A DNA stretch of 64,000 nucleotides from Bacteroidales bacterium (GTDB taxonomy: Bacteria > Bacteroidota > Bacteroidia > Bacteroidales > UBA932), in the NCBI GenBank assembly GCA_029007435.1, contig JAQXHU010000064.1, positions 1 through 64,000 of the forward strand. Reading direction: 5' to 3'. Below, one piece after another: positions 9,423 to 18,109 of the stretch. A model generated the notes under the pieces. That model saw nothing but the letters and a program-made list of their open reading frames with translations, was not told the DNA's origin and did no database searches. Numbering within the stretch: the stretch's first letter is position 1; each line of letters begins with the position of its first letter. The position numbers and the translations under genes are program-made.

Positions 9423-10781
9423 ATGGCAGAATATAAGAACATATACTTCATTGGAATCGGAGGCATCGGAATGAGCGCCATAGCCCGGTTCTACAACACG
9501 TTGGGATACAAGGTCTCCGGCTATGACAAGACTCCGTCGGCCATTACTGCCGCACTGGAGTCGGAAGGCATCGGAGTCCATTTTGATGACCGTCCTGATC
9601 TCGTCCCGGCTGATGTCGAAGGGACTCTGGTCATTGTGACCCCGGCCATTCCGGAGGATCTCGGGGAACTTGTCTTTGTCAGGGAACGTGGTTACAGAAT
9701 CCTGAAGCGCTCGCGCATTCTCGGAGAGATAACTGAAGGCAGAAGATGTCTCGCCGTCGCAGGAACTCACGGCAAGACCACCACCAGCACTCTCACTGCC
9801 CATATCCTTACAGAAAGCGGATGGGGATGTTCTGCTTTCCTTGGCGGCATCTCTGTGAATTATGGAACGAATCTTCTTGTGAGCCAGGGAGATACGGTGG
9901 TCGCTGAGGCTGATGAGTTCGACCGTTCGTTTCTCCAGCTCCATCCTGAGATTTCCGTGATAACCGCAATGGACGCCGACCATCTCGACATTTACGGTGA
10001 CCTGCTGCACGTGAAAGAGGCGTTCAAGGCCTATGCTTCCCAGGTTCGGGGAACAGTGATTGCCAAATACGGAATCGACATCACGCCGGCTGACACTGCG
10101 GCTGAAGTGAAGACGTATCATTACAATGCGCCCGAGGCGGATTTCTATGCTGTCAACCCGCATCCTGACGGGCTTGGACATTTCACGTTCGACCTTGCAT
10201 ATCCTGGAGGAATGATTGAGAATGTCAGGTGCGGAGTTCCCGGATGGGTAAATGTCGAGAACAGCGTAGCCGCCGCCGCGATCTGCCTCACTTATGGTGT
10301 TCCGCCTGAGGCTGTCAGGAAAGCGATCGGCACATTCCGGGGAGTGAAAAGAAGGCTGGAGATACATCTGAACACTCCGGTCCTGTCATACATAGATGAT
10401 TATGCGCACCATCCGAAAGAACTGGCCACGGCCATCAGCTCCATTCGCGACATCTTCCCGGGAAGGAAACTCACGGCTGTGTTCCAGCCTCATCTCTATA
10501 CCCGGACGAGAGATTTCGCGGCAGAGTTCGCCGAGGCCCTGAGCGGAGTGGACAAACTTATTCTGCTCGATATTTATCCGGCCAGGGAAGAACCGATTCC
10601 CGGAGTGACATCGCAGATTATCTATGACCGGGTAACGGCTCCGGAGAAAGTGCTCCTCAAGAAAGAGGAACTGATGGATTACCTTGAGAAAGAGCCGGTT
10701 GACGTGCTGGTGACTTTCGGCGCCGGCAATGTGGACAGATATATTGAGCCGATAACGGAGATGCTCCGCAAGAGACTTTGA
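9423..10781 (+). CDS. murC: UDP-MurNAc : L-alanine ligase MurC
   Basis: A 452-residue Mur ligase that adds the first stem amino acid. The N-terminus carries the dinucleotide-like motif GIGGIGMSAIA, then the P-loop GTHGKTTT (K118), EADEFDRSFLQL, ITAMDADHLDIYGD and DDYAHHPKELA. I place the start at the ATG at 9423; an in-frame ATG at 9378 would overlap murG and add 15 residues that do not resemble the family. The last stretch GAGNVDRYIEP is the typical MurC C-terminus. Part of the dcw operon between murG and ftsQ. Confidence 0.96.
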   Translation: MAEYKNIYFIGIGGIGMSAIARFYNTLGYKVSGYDKTPSAITAALESEGIGVHFDDRPDLVPADVEGTLVIVTPAIPEDLGELVFVRERGYRILKRSRILGEITEGRRCLAVAGTHGKTTTSTLTAHILTESGWGCSAFLGGISVNYGTNLLVSQGDTVVAEADEFDRSFLQLHPEISVITAMDADHLDIYGDLLHVKEAFKAYASQVRGTVIAKYGIDITPADTAAEVKTYHYNAPEADFYAVNPHPDGLGHFTFDLAYPGGMIENVRCGVPGWVNVENSVAAAAICLTYGVPPEAVRKAIGTFRGVKRRLEIHLNTPVLSYIDDYAHHPKELATAISSIRDIFPGRKLTAVFQPHLYTRTRDFAAEFAEALSGVDKLILLDIYPAREEPIPGVTSQIIYDRVTAPEKVLLKKEELMDYLEKEPVDVLVTFGAGNVDRYIEPITEMLRKRL

Positions 10782-10794
10782 TAAAATTGACCCG

Positions 10795-11577
10795 ATGAGA
10801 CCAGTCTGGAAATACGCTGCCGCAGGCGCTGTGCTGCTTCTTGCAGCCGCACTTCTGATATTCCTTGACATCAGAAGCGCGGAGGCGTCCGCCGAATGGA
10901 CCTGCAAGGGTGTGAAGGTGGAATTCGCGGACCAGGGCAGCCTGAACTTTGTAACCGAGGCTGATGTGAAGAATTACATCACAAAAGACTGCGGACCCTG
11001 GAAGGGCAAGACTTTGGAAGAGATTGACCTGGCTGGAATCGAGGCCTGCCTGAACGGCAAGAGCGCCATCCTTTCAAGCGAGGCGTATGTCACCACGGAC
11101 GGAATCCTGCACCTGATGGTCTCCCAGCGCGAGCCGGTGATCAGATTCGTCACTCCGTCGGGAGGCTGGTATGCTGACAGGGAGGGCTTTGTGTTCCCTC
11201 TTCAGAAGAACTACACATCGAGGGTTATGATTGTTGACGGAAATGTGCCGTTGAAACTGCCCTATAATTACAAGGGTCTGCCGAAAACGGCGGCCGAACG
11301 CCGTTGGGTGTCGGACATCCTGGCTATGGTGGATTACATATCGTCAAGCAGGCAGTGGCGGGACTTTGTGGGCCAGATACATATAGATGCCTCGGGAAAG
11401 ATTGTCCTCGTGCCGAGAACCGGAGATGTGAAGTTCATTTTCGGCCGCCCGGAAGAGTTCGGGCGCAAATTCGGGAAAATTGAAGATTATTACAAATATA
11501 TTGTCCCGGCGAAAGGAGAGAAATATTATTCCACTGTGAATGTATCATTCGGCGGGCAGATTGTATGCAGAAAATAA
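10795..11577 (+). CDS. ftsQ: Cell division protein FtsQ-like
   Basis: A 260-residue bitopic protein: a short cytoplasmic N-terminus, one transmembrane helix (about 7-25, AAGAVLLLAAALLIFL) and a periplasmic part. Residues about 36-110 look like a POTRA domain (VTEADVKNYI, AYVTTDGILHLMVSQREPVIRF), followed by the FtsQ beta domain with WRDFVGQIHIDASGKIVLVP. FtsQ scaffolds FtsL/FtsB in the divisome. Sequence similarity across phyla is weak in this family, so the call rests on topology, the POTRA-like repeat and position between murC and ftsA. Confidence 0.87.
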   Translation: MRPVWKYAAAGAVLLLAAALLIFLDIRSAEASAEWTCKGVKVEFADQGSLNFVTEADVKNYITKDCGPWKGKTLEEIDLAGIEACLNGKSAILSSEAYVTTDGILHLMVSQREPVIRFVTPSGGWYADREGFVFPLQKNYTSRVMIVDGNVPLKLPYNYKGLPKTAAERRWVSDILAMVDYISSSRQWRDFVGQIHIDASGKIVLVPRTGDVKFIFGRPEEFGRKFGKIEDYYKYIVPAKGEKYYSTVNVSFGGQIVCRK

Positions 11578-11589
11578 AACAAATCAGAT

Positions 11590-13086
11590 ATGAGCAGCAT
11601 TAACAATACAGTTGAAAGATATCTGGCTGTTGTGGATCTCGGGACCAGCAAGACGGGACTTGCCGTGGCCAGTGTCGAGGGCCAGAATACCCAGATTCTC
11701 TATTATAAGGCAGTGCCTTCCGATGGCATCCGCAACAGCGCCATTATCAATCCTTTGAGGACGGAGAGTGTGCTCAGGGAACTGATAGCCGATGCTGAGG
11801 GGGAACTTGGACTGAAGATTACTCAGGTGGCCGTCAGCCTGCCGAAATATGGCGTGCATCAGGAGAACGCCCAGGCGGAATGCACAAGAAACGACCCGGA
11901 TGAGTGCATTTCCGTTGAGGAGATAGACTGCCTGAAAAGTCTGGCGATGGATGACCACCGGCAAATGGACAAAGAGGAGATTTATGTTGCTGTGGCCAAA
12001 TGTTTCTCCACTCCTGACTATTTCCAGGTAAGCGAAAGCGACATTGTCGGAATGATAAGCACCGAGATTACAGGCCATTTCAACCTGTTTATAGGCAAAA
12101 GGTGCAATATCAACACCTTGTACAGGGTTTTCAATGACATCAAACTTGCGATTGCCGATATGTACTTCCCTCCTATTGCGACGGCAAGGGCGGTGCTGAC
12201 TGATGAGGAGATGCAGAACGGAGTCGCTCTCATTGAAATGGGTGCAGGCACAACCTCTGTCAGTATTTACAGGAACAGGGTTTTGGCGCATTATGCGGCC
12301 ATCCCGTTCGGCGGCGCATCGGTGACATCCGACATCCGGAACGAGTGCAGCATATCCGAGCGTCTTGCGGAAAGCATCAAATGCGCATATGGCGGATGTA
12401 TGCCGGACCGTATGCCTTCGCTTTCCGAAAAGATTATCCAGATTGAGAGCGAGGATATCAATGTATGCAACCAGATTCCTATAACCTATTTGTCCGAAAT
12501 CATTTCGGCGAGGGAGAAGGAGATAGTAGATGCGATGCTGTATGAGATTTCCGAAAGCGGACTCGCACGTTCTCTGCGCAAGGGAATAGTGATTACCGGC
12601 GGTGGTGCAGAGATGATGAACATTTCGACCTATATACGTGAATTGTCGGGATATACGGTCAGGACAGGAAGTCCGCGCAATGGTTTCGTTGCGACCGGAT
12701 TCGAGTCAATTTTCAAACCGGCTTCAGCTGCAGTAGCCGGAATGGTGCTGCTTGCCAGGGATGGAAATCTGAACTGCTGTGTCGCTTCGGATGACATCCG
12801 GCCTTTGCACAGTCCTGTTTCAGAAACATCCGGGAAGGATGAGGTGCGGCCTGACCCTGTGGAGCCGTTGACTGAGTCTGAAGCCTCACAGCCGGCGGAC
12901 GTCCCGGAGGAGGCTGCCGGGGATGATTCCGGGCGTCAGGATCTCCCTGGTCAGGAGAATCAGGACAGCGGTGCCGGTCCTGCCGGTGATACAAAGCAGG
13001 AAGATGTAAATAAGAAAGGCTTTTTCAGAAATATCGTCTGGAAGGTCCAGGAGTTTTATGACAATATCAGCAAGGAATCAGTATGA
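11590..13086 (+). CDS. ftsA: Cell division protein FtsA
   Basis: A 498-residue actin-fold ATPase that tethers FtsZ to the membrane. Visible actin-family blocks are phosphate-1 VVDLGTSKTGLAV (residues 13-25), the SHS2/1C region in between, phosphate-2 MGAGTTSVSIY and the adenosine motif ITGGGAEM. After the core (about residue 390) comes an acidic, Pro/Glu/Ser-rich linker of about 75 residues, and then a basic, amphipathic C-terminus (KKGFFRNIVWKVQEF) suited to membrane binding. The linker makes it longer than E. coli FtsA (420 aa). The stop overlaps the ftsZ start in an ATGA. Confidence 0.94.
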   Translation: MSSINNTVERYLAVVDLGTSKTGLAVASVEGQNTQILYYKAVPSDGIRNSAIINPLRTESVLRELIADAEGELGLKITQVAVSLPKYGVHQENAQAECTRNDPDECISVEEIDCLKSLAMDDHRQMDKEEIYVAVAKCFSTPDYFQVSESDIVGMISTEITGHFNLFIGKRCNINTLYRVFNDIKLAIADMYFPPIATARAVLTDEEMQNGVALIEMGAGTTSVSIYRNRVLAHYAAIPFGGASVTSDIRNECSISERLAESIKCAYGGCMPDRMPSLSEKIIQIESEDINVCNQIPITYLSEIISAREKEIVDAMLYEISESGLARSLRKGIVITGGGAEMMNISTYIRELSGYTVRTGSPRNGFVATGFESIFKPASAAVAGMVLLARDGNLNCCVASDDIRPLHSPVSETSGKDEVRPDPVEPLTESEASQPADVPEEAAGDDSGRQDLPGQENQDSGAGPAGDTKQEDVNKKGFFRNIVWKVQEFYDNISKESV

Positions 13087-14351
13087 CGAATATGCCAGAT
13101 TATTTGAGCTCAGCGGGGATTGTTTCCCCTAATGACTGGGTTCCGGAGAACTCAATGATAAAAGTTCTTGGAGTTGGCGGCGGCGGATGCAATGCTGTCA
13201 CCTATATGTATGAGCAGAGAATCCAGGGTTGCAACTTCATTGTCTGCAATACTGATGAACAGGCTCTTATGAAGAGCAGTGTGCCTGTCAAGATTCAGCT
13301 CGGTGACGGACTCGGGGCCGGAACAGTTCCGGCCAAAGCCAGAAAGGCTGCGCTGGAGTCGCAGGACCTGATAGCAGAGAGAGTGCTGGACTGTGGAACA
13401 AAAATGCTTTTCATCACTGCCGGGCTTGGCGGCGGCACAGGCACCGGAGCCTCTCCGGTTATTGCCAAGATGGCCAAGGACAGGGGCATCCTGACAGTCG
13501 CCGTGGTCACGCTCCCTTTCAAAAATGAGGGGAAACAGGCTCTGTCAAAGGCCAGCGACGGTATTCACGAACTGGAGCACAACGTGGACAGCCTCCTGAT
13601 TATCAATAACGAGAAGCTTTATTCTTTCTTCGGCTCGGAACTTGTCCAGGACGCCTTTCCGAAGGCAGACGAGATTCTTGCCACTGCGGTGAGAGGCATT
13701 ATCGAGATTATCAAGAAGCCCGGGTTCATCAATGTGGATTTCCAGGATGTCATAACAATGATGAAGAACAGCGGAATGGCTTTGATGGGCTGCGGAAGCG
13801 GCTCGGGACCTACACGTCTTGAGGATGCAGTGAAAGAGGCTCTTGAGTCTCCGCTGCTGAATGATTTCGACCTGTCCACAGCCAAGAATCTGCTTGTGAA
13901 TGTGACTGCCGGCAACAACAAGCAGGGACTCACTATGCAGCAGTTCGGCCAGATAAGTGACCTGATAGCCGAATATACGGGCATTGTTGACAAGTCGAAG
14001 CGCGGGCTTATCTGGGATGATGACCCGGATGTGGGGGACAGGATTCATATCACGGTGATTGCCACCGGTTTCAATATGACTATGACCGAACTTACCGGCA
14101 ATGATTACGGTAAGCTGATAATGATAGACAAGGATTTCACCTATGTTGATGAGTACAAACCGAAATCTGGGGAGATAGTCATCAATGACGAGGTGTTCAT
14201 CAACAAGGTCAGCTACAACACTGCCGAAAATATGCCGCATTTCGTATATGATACCAAACCGGCTCTCCTGGTGTCAAGTGACCAGGAAATCAGCGAACTC
14301 CTGAACACTCCTGCCATACGCCGCACCGTCAGGGTACAGAAACAGGATTGA
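13083..14351 (+). CDS. ftsZ: Cell division GTPase FtsZ
   Basis: A 422-residue tubulin-like GTPase that forms the Z ring. Visible are the first glycine loop GVGGGGCNAV (about 31-40), the tubulin signature G116-GGTGTG122, the T7 loop NVDFQD with the catalytic Asp, and the beta-sheet-rich C-domain (DRIHITVIATGF). After the core (about residue 335) comes a tail of roughly 85 residues that ends in TPAIRRTVRVQKQD, a candidate C-terminal conserved peptide for FtsA binding. It is the last gene of the dcw cluster. No strong terminator hairpin was seen in the following 92 nt. Confidence 0.97.
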   Translation: MTNMPDYLSSAGIVSPNDWVPENSMIKVLGVGGGGCNAVTYMYEQRIQGCNFIVCNTDEQALMKSSVPVKIQLGDGLGAGTVPAKARKAALESQDLIAERVLDCGTKMLFITAGLGGGTGTGASPVIAKMAKDRGILTVAVVTLPFKNEGKQALSKASDGIHELEHNVDSLLIINNEKLYSFFGSELVQDAFPKADEILATAVRGIIEIIKKPGFINVDFQDVITMMKNSGMALMGCGSGSGPTRLEDAVKEALESPLLNDFDLSTAKNLLVNVTAGNNKQGLTMQQFGQISDLIAEYTGIVDKSKRGLIWDDDPDVGDRIHITVIATGFNMTMTELTGNDYGKLIMIDKDFTYVDEYKPKSGEIVINDEVFINKVSYNTAENMPHFVYDTKPALLVSSDQEISELLNTPAIRRTVRVQKQD

Positions 14352-14376
14352 CGTAGGATTTGCCGTAAATATTGTG

Positions 14377-14384
14377 TAGCTTTG
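14377..14384 (+). promoter_or_regulatory. Candidate -7 promoter element TAGCTTTG
   Basis: Matches the Bacteroidetes -7 consensus TAnnTTTG in the ftsZ/nuclease gap, 60 nt before the next ATG. No well-spaced TTTG -33 element is evident (the nearest TTTG is only about 13 nt away), so this is a partial match. It would give the accessory gene at 14444 its own promoter. Confidence 0.4.
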
Positions 14385-14443
14385 TGAATTAAGTTTCATG
14401 GCGGAACTTGAGTTTGTGTATTCACAGTAATTGACGCATTGAT

Positions 14444-16168
14444 ATGGAACAGATCCGGCAGATACCATACGGAGTGTCGGACTTCCGGTCGGTGAGGGAG
14501 CGTGGACTCTACTATGTGGACAAGACAATGTACCTTCCTATGCTGGAGGGACAATCCGACACGTTGATTTTCATCCGTCCCCGCAGGTTCGGCAAGAGTC
14601 TGTTCATCAATATGATGCGTCTCTATTATGACAAGCTGGAGGCCGGGAACTTCGACAAGTTGTTCGGGGATTTGTATATTGGTCAGCATCCGACCCCGCT
14701 GCGGAACAGGTATCAGGTCTTGTATCTGGATTTCTCACAGATTGGAGGAGGCATTGATGAGTTATATGCCCAATGTGATACTTATTTGTCTGTATGTCTT
14801 GACGGATTCGTCAGGAAATATGCGGATGACTATCCGGATTATTTCATTGACGAATACTTCAAAGATACCAATGCCAACACCAAACTTGTCCATATCACCC
14901 GTATGGCCAAGGAATTGCAAATTCCTCTGTATCTGATAATTGACGAGTACGACAATTTCACTAACGTGGTTTTGAACGAGCAGGGCGAGGAGATGTACCA
15001 CGCCATAACGCACGTAGACGGATTCTACCGCGACCTGTTCAAGAAGTTCAAGGGAAACTTCGAGCGGATATTCCTGACGGGAGTGAGCCCCGTGACCCTG
15101 GACGACCTGACCAGCGGCTTCAACATCGGCTGGAACGCCTCGACGCAGCCTGAGCTGGACAAGATGCTCGGCTTCTCGACGAGCGACGTCCGTGAGATGT
15201 TTACCTACTACAAGAGTGTGGGAATGCTGCCGGCGGAGAGCAACGTGGAGGCGATGATAGCGGATATGCGCCCTTGGTACGACAACTATTGCTTCGCAAA
15301 GGAATGCCTGACCGATGGTAACCGTGTATTCAACTGCGATATGGTCCTGTACTATCTGCGGAACTATGTGAACTATCATCACGCTCCTGAGAATATGCTG
15401 GACCCGAACACGAAGACCGACTACAGCAAGTTGAAGAAGCTCATCCAGTTGGACAGGCTGGACGGAGACCGGAAGGGTGTACTGATGCAGGTCATCGAGG
15501 AGGGCCAGATACTGGCGGACCTCTACACCTCGTTCTCGGCAATGGAGATGACTGACCCTGAGGTGTTTCCGAGCCTGCTGTTCTACTACGGAATGCTGAC
15601 CATCAAGGGTAATTACGGTTCCCAGCTGATTCTTGGCATCCCGAACAACAATGTCCGCAAGCAGTACTACAGTTATCTTATAGAGAACTACGACAAGGTG
15701 TGCGATGTCCGTGCCACCAAGCTGAAGACAGCGTTCACAAAGATGGCCTTCGACGGGGAATGGCGCGAGGGACTCCAGTACATGGCCGACTGCTACAGGA
15801 ACCAGTCGTCTGTACGGGACAGCATAGAGGGGGAGCGCAACATCCAGGGCTTCTTCCTTGCCTACCTGAATCTGAACGACTACTACATCACGGCCCCGGA
15901 AGTGGAAGTCCAGCACGGCTACTGCGACTTCTTCCTGCTCCCGAACCTGACCCATTACCAGTCCAGGCACAGCTACATCCTGGAAATCAAATACCTGCCT
16001 AAGAAGGACTTCGAGTCCAAGGCCGAACAGCAATGGCAGGAGGCCGTGGCCCAGATCGAGGGCTACGCCGTCGCCCCGCGTGTCGAGGCTCTCCGCCAGG
16101 GCACCACGCTGCACAAGATTGTGATGCAGTTCTGCGGCTGGGAACTTGTGCGTATGGAAGAAGTATGA
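14444..16168 (+). CDS. AAA-ATPase-like / PD-(D/E)XK nuclease superfamily protein
   Basis: A 574-residue protein of the two-part family (AAA-ATPase-like followed by PD-(D/E)XK nuclease) that is expanded in gut Bacteroidetes; its biological role is not established. The N-terminus has the family opening IPYGVSDFRSVRERG and a degenerate Walker A RPRRFGKS (K51, S52), with Walker B IIDEYDN at D167-E168. The C-terminus shows a PD-(D/E)XK core: D495 in GYCDFFLL, then E514-I-K516 in ILEIKYL. No membrane segment is visible. Its last codon overlaps the next ATG (ATGA). The first 550 bp look less GC-rich than the rest, hinting at recombination with a paralogue. It lies in an accessory insert between ftsZ and gltX. 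Confidence 0.85.
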   Translation: MEQIRQIPYGVSDFRSVRERGLYYVDKTMYLPMLEGQSDTLIFIRPRRFGKSLFINMMRLYYDKLEAGNFDKLFGDLYIGQHPTPLRNRYQVLYLDFSQIGGGIDELYAQCDTYLSVCLDGFVRKYADDYPDYFIDEYFKDTNANTKLVHITRMAKELQIPLYLIIDEYDNFTNVVLNEQGEEMYHAITHVDGFYRDLFKKFKGNFERIFLTGVSPVTLDDLTSGFNIGWNASTQPELDKMLGFSTSDVREMFTYYKSVGMLPAESNVEAMIADMRPWYDNYCFAKECLTDGNRVFNCDMVLYYLRNYVNYHHAPENMLDPNTKTDYSKLKKLIQLDRLDGDRKGVLMQVIEEGQILADLYTSFSAMEMTDPEVFPSLLFYYGMLTIKGNYGSQLILGIPNNNVRKQYYSYLIENYDKVCDVRATKLKTAFTKMAFDGEWREGLQYMADCYRNQSSVRDSIEGERNIQGFFLAYLNLNDYYITAPEVEVQHGYCDFFLLPNLTHYQSRHSYILEIKYLPKKDFESKAEQQWQEAVAQIEGYAVAPRVEALRQGTTLHKIVMQFCGWELVRMEEV

Positions 16169-17892
16169 ACAGAGCCTTGTCATTAGCGGCATCCTTGTCA
16201 GCCTTGATGATGGCGGCATCGGGATGCCGTTCCTTTATTCAAGTGGACGCCCGTCTGGACAAAGTGGAAGAGTGTATGAATTCCGATCCCGGCCAGGCGC
16301 TCTGTATCATTGACAGCATCGATACGAGAATGCTGTTCACACGTGGCCGTCGTGCCCGGTACAGCCTTCTTAAAACAATGTCCCTTGACAAGAACTTCAT
16401 TGATACTACTGATACGGACATCATTATGCCGGCGGTGGACTATTATCGCCGTCACGGCACCCCTGATGACAAGATGCGGGCGTATCTGTTCCTTGGTAGA
16501 ATATTATACAATGATTCCAGAATCGATGATGCGATGGCTTCCTATCTGATTGCTGAAGATTTATCTGCAAATGCCAAGGAAATTCAGTCAAAAGCATTGC
16601 TAATGTCTTCAATATCTGAAACATTCAGTTACAATCATAATTATGACGCAGCTATTGATTATGCACGAAAAGCGCTTGCTTGCTATAAGCAGATATCTGA
16701 TACTGCAAATATATGGTACACGACTGGGTATATGGTTACATTGTTTTCTGATCAGCTGAATGATGGAACGGCTGACACCCTTTTCAGTACTTTCAGGACA
16801 ATGCCAATTATCGATACTTCATACTTTAATTCTATATGTCTTGACGTTGCTTGCGTTAAAGTGTTGTCTGATAATCAGGAAGATCTTGACGATGCAATCA
16901 GTATATATGATGGTTGCATATCTGTGCCTGGTTTGAAACTTGATTCGCATAGTATGTGTGCATATGCGTATGCTCTGGAGAAAAAAGGCCATTCATCAGC
17001 TGCCGACAGCCTTTTATGTGCTGCTGAGAATTCCAACAGTGACAGTGTGTTTCTGGATGTATGGAAATACAGAATAGAAAAATTGCGGGGTAATGGAAGC
17101 AAGGTATTGACTTTTCTTGAAAACACTTTGGCTGAACAGCAAACCGTTGTGATGGATGTGCTTAAACGATCCCTTGAAAATGTGCGGACTGACTATTATA
17201 AATCCAAGTCAGACTATTGGAACGAGCGCGCCCGGTCAATGCGTATTCAACGAGGCATCCTTTTGTGCTTGGCTGTTATTGTGTTTCTGATAGGCTATAT
17301 CATTTATATCCAAAGAAAAAAATATTTTAATGAGAGAATAGAGATTCTTGCCAATCTGAAAGAAGAAACGGATGCTCAACTTTCATCGTTGAGAGAAGAA
17401 TCAGGACACAAAGTCAGCCGGTTAGTGGAAGATAAAGAGGAATTGGAATCCCAGATTATGAACCTGAAAAAGAAGTATCTTGATTTGTATGGGGAGAGGT
17501 TCAAATATATCAATGAGCTGTGTGTAAAATATCTCTCATCAGGAAAACGCTTAAGAAAGAATATTTTATATGAAGAAGTCAAAAATCAGATTTCATTTCT
17601 GGAGAAAGATATTCAGGGACAACAGCGATTTGAGACAATGCTCAACGATTCTTTTGATAATATTATGGCGTTGTACAGGAAAGATTTCAGCAGCTGGAAA
17701 GAATCAGATATCAGATTCGTATCATACGTGATGGCTGGGTTTGAATCCAAAACCATTGCCTGCATAATGGGAATGACTCCAGGAAGTGTTGACGTCAAGA
17801 AAACCAGAATACGAGCAAAGATTCTTTCGTCATCAAGTCCTAATAAGAGTAAGTATATAAAGGTGATGAACCGTGAATGGAATGAGGCCTGA
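16165..17892 (+). CDS. Predicted lipoprotein-anchored TPR sensor with transmembrane helix and C-terminal HTH
   Basis: A 575-residue protein starting at the ATG that overlaps the preceding stop. The N-terminus is a lipoprotein signal ending in MAASGC (lipidated Cys21). Residues about 25-330 are helical and TPR-like (MRAYLFLGRILYNDSRIDDA, YDAAIDYARKALACY). One transmembrane helix follows at about 364-383 (LLCLAVIVFLIGYIIYI), then a coiled coil (about 390-445) and a C-terminal helix-turn-helix of LuxR-like character (SKTIACIMGMTPGSVDVKKT, about 533-552). The inferred topology is a periplasmic sensor with a cytoplasmic DNA-binding end, resembling a family of Bacteroidetes one-component membrane regulators. 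Base composition changes from GC-rich to AT-rich near 16500. The target may be the small secreted gene downstream. The function is an inference. Confidence 0.75.
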   Translation: MNRALSLAASLSALMMAASGCRSFIQVDARLDKVEECMNSDPGQALCIIDSIDTRMLFTRGRRARYSLLKTMSLDKNFIDTTDTDIIMPAVDYYRRHGTPDDKMRAYLFLGRILYNDSRIDDAMASYLIAEDLSANAKEIQSKALLMSSISETFSYNHNYDAAIDYARKALACYKQISDTANIWYTTGYMVTLFSDQLNDGTADTLFSTFRTMPIIDTSYFNSICLDVACVKVLSDNQEDLDDAISIYDGCISVPGLKLDSHSMCAYAYALEKKGHSSAADSLLCAAENSNSDSVFLDVWKYRIEKLRGNGSKVLTFLENTLAEQQTVVMDVLKRSLENVRTDYYKSKSDYWNERARSMRIQRGILLCLAVIVFLIGYIIYIQRKKYFNERIEILANLKEETDAQLSSLREESGHKVSRLVEDKEELESQIMNLKKKYLDLYGERFKYINELCVKYLSSGKRLRKNILYEEVKNQISFLEKDIQGQQRFETMLNDSFDNIMALYRKDFSSWKESDIRFVSYVMAGFESKTIACIMGMTPGSVDVKKTRIRAKILSSSSPNKSKYIKVMNREWNEA

Positions 17893-18030
17893 ATAGTAAA
17901 ATTCGTGAGGTATGAGCATTCTTGTTGATAATGATATAGTTATATACATATTGTTAAGACTGGTTAAGGAATGTGAAAAATAAATAATTGACAATCAGTA
18001 AGTTGTGATATTGATAGATAAGACTGATTA

Positions 18031-18063
18031 TTTGTCGTTATCTTATTTGTCAGCCTAAATTTG
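18031..18063 (+). promoter_or_regulatory. Bacteroidetes-type promoter TTTG-N21-TAAATTTG
   Basis: The -33 element TTTG (18031-18034) and the -7 element TAAATTTG (18056-18063) are 21 nt apart, within the known range for Bacteroidetes sigma-A promoters. It points at the small secreted protein gene 40-50 nt downstream. The rest of the 184-nt gap after the regulator gene (17893-18076) is AT-rich, with no ORF recognised. Confidence 0.65.
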
Positions 18064-18094
18064 TGCCGCTGTATGAATGTTTCATATAGCGGCA
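18064..18094. repeat. Near-perfect 14-bp inverted repeat at the predicted transcription start
   Basis: Arms at 18064-18077 and 18081-18094 (core GCCGCTGTATGAA against TTCATATAGCGGC) pair over 14 bp with a single G-T pair and a 3-nt loop. It begins on the base after the -7 element and ends 9 nt before the first possible ATG (18104). It could be an operator for a dimeric regulator, a 5'-end hairpin stabilising the mRNA or controlling translation, or a terminator of the upstream gene. A short A-rich, not U-rich, sequence follows, which argues against the last option. Confidence 0.8.
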
Positions 18095-18109
18095 TTAAAA
18101 TTTATGACT

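Noticed and set aside
9195..10367. 390-codon minus-strand ORF opposite murG and murC
   Set aside because: Antisense shadow; both sense genes are full length with catalytic motifs.
14762..16219. 485-codon minus-strand ORF opposite the nuclease gene
   Set aside because: Antisense shadow rich in His/Val/Arg with no recognisable domain; the sense frame has intact family motifs.
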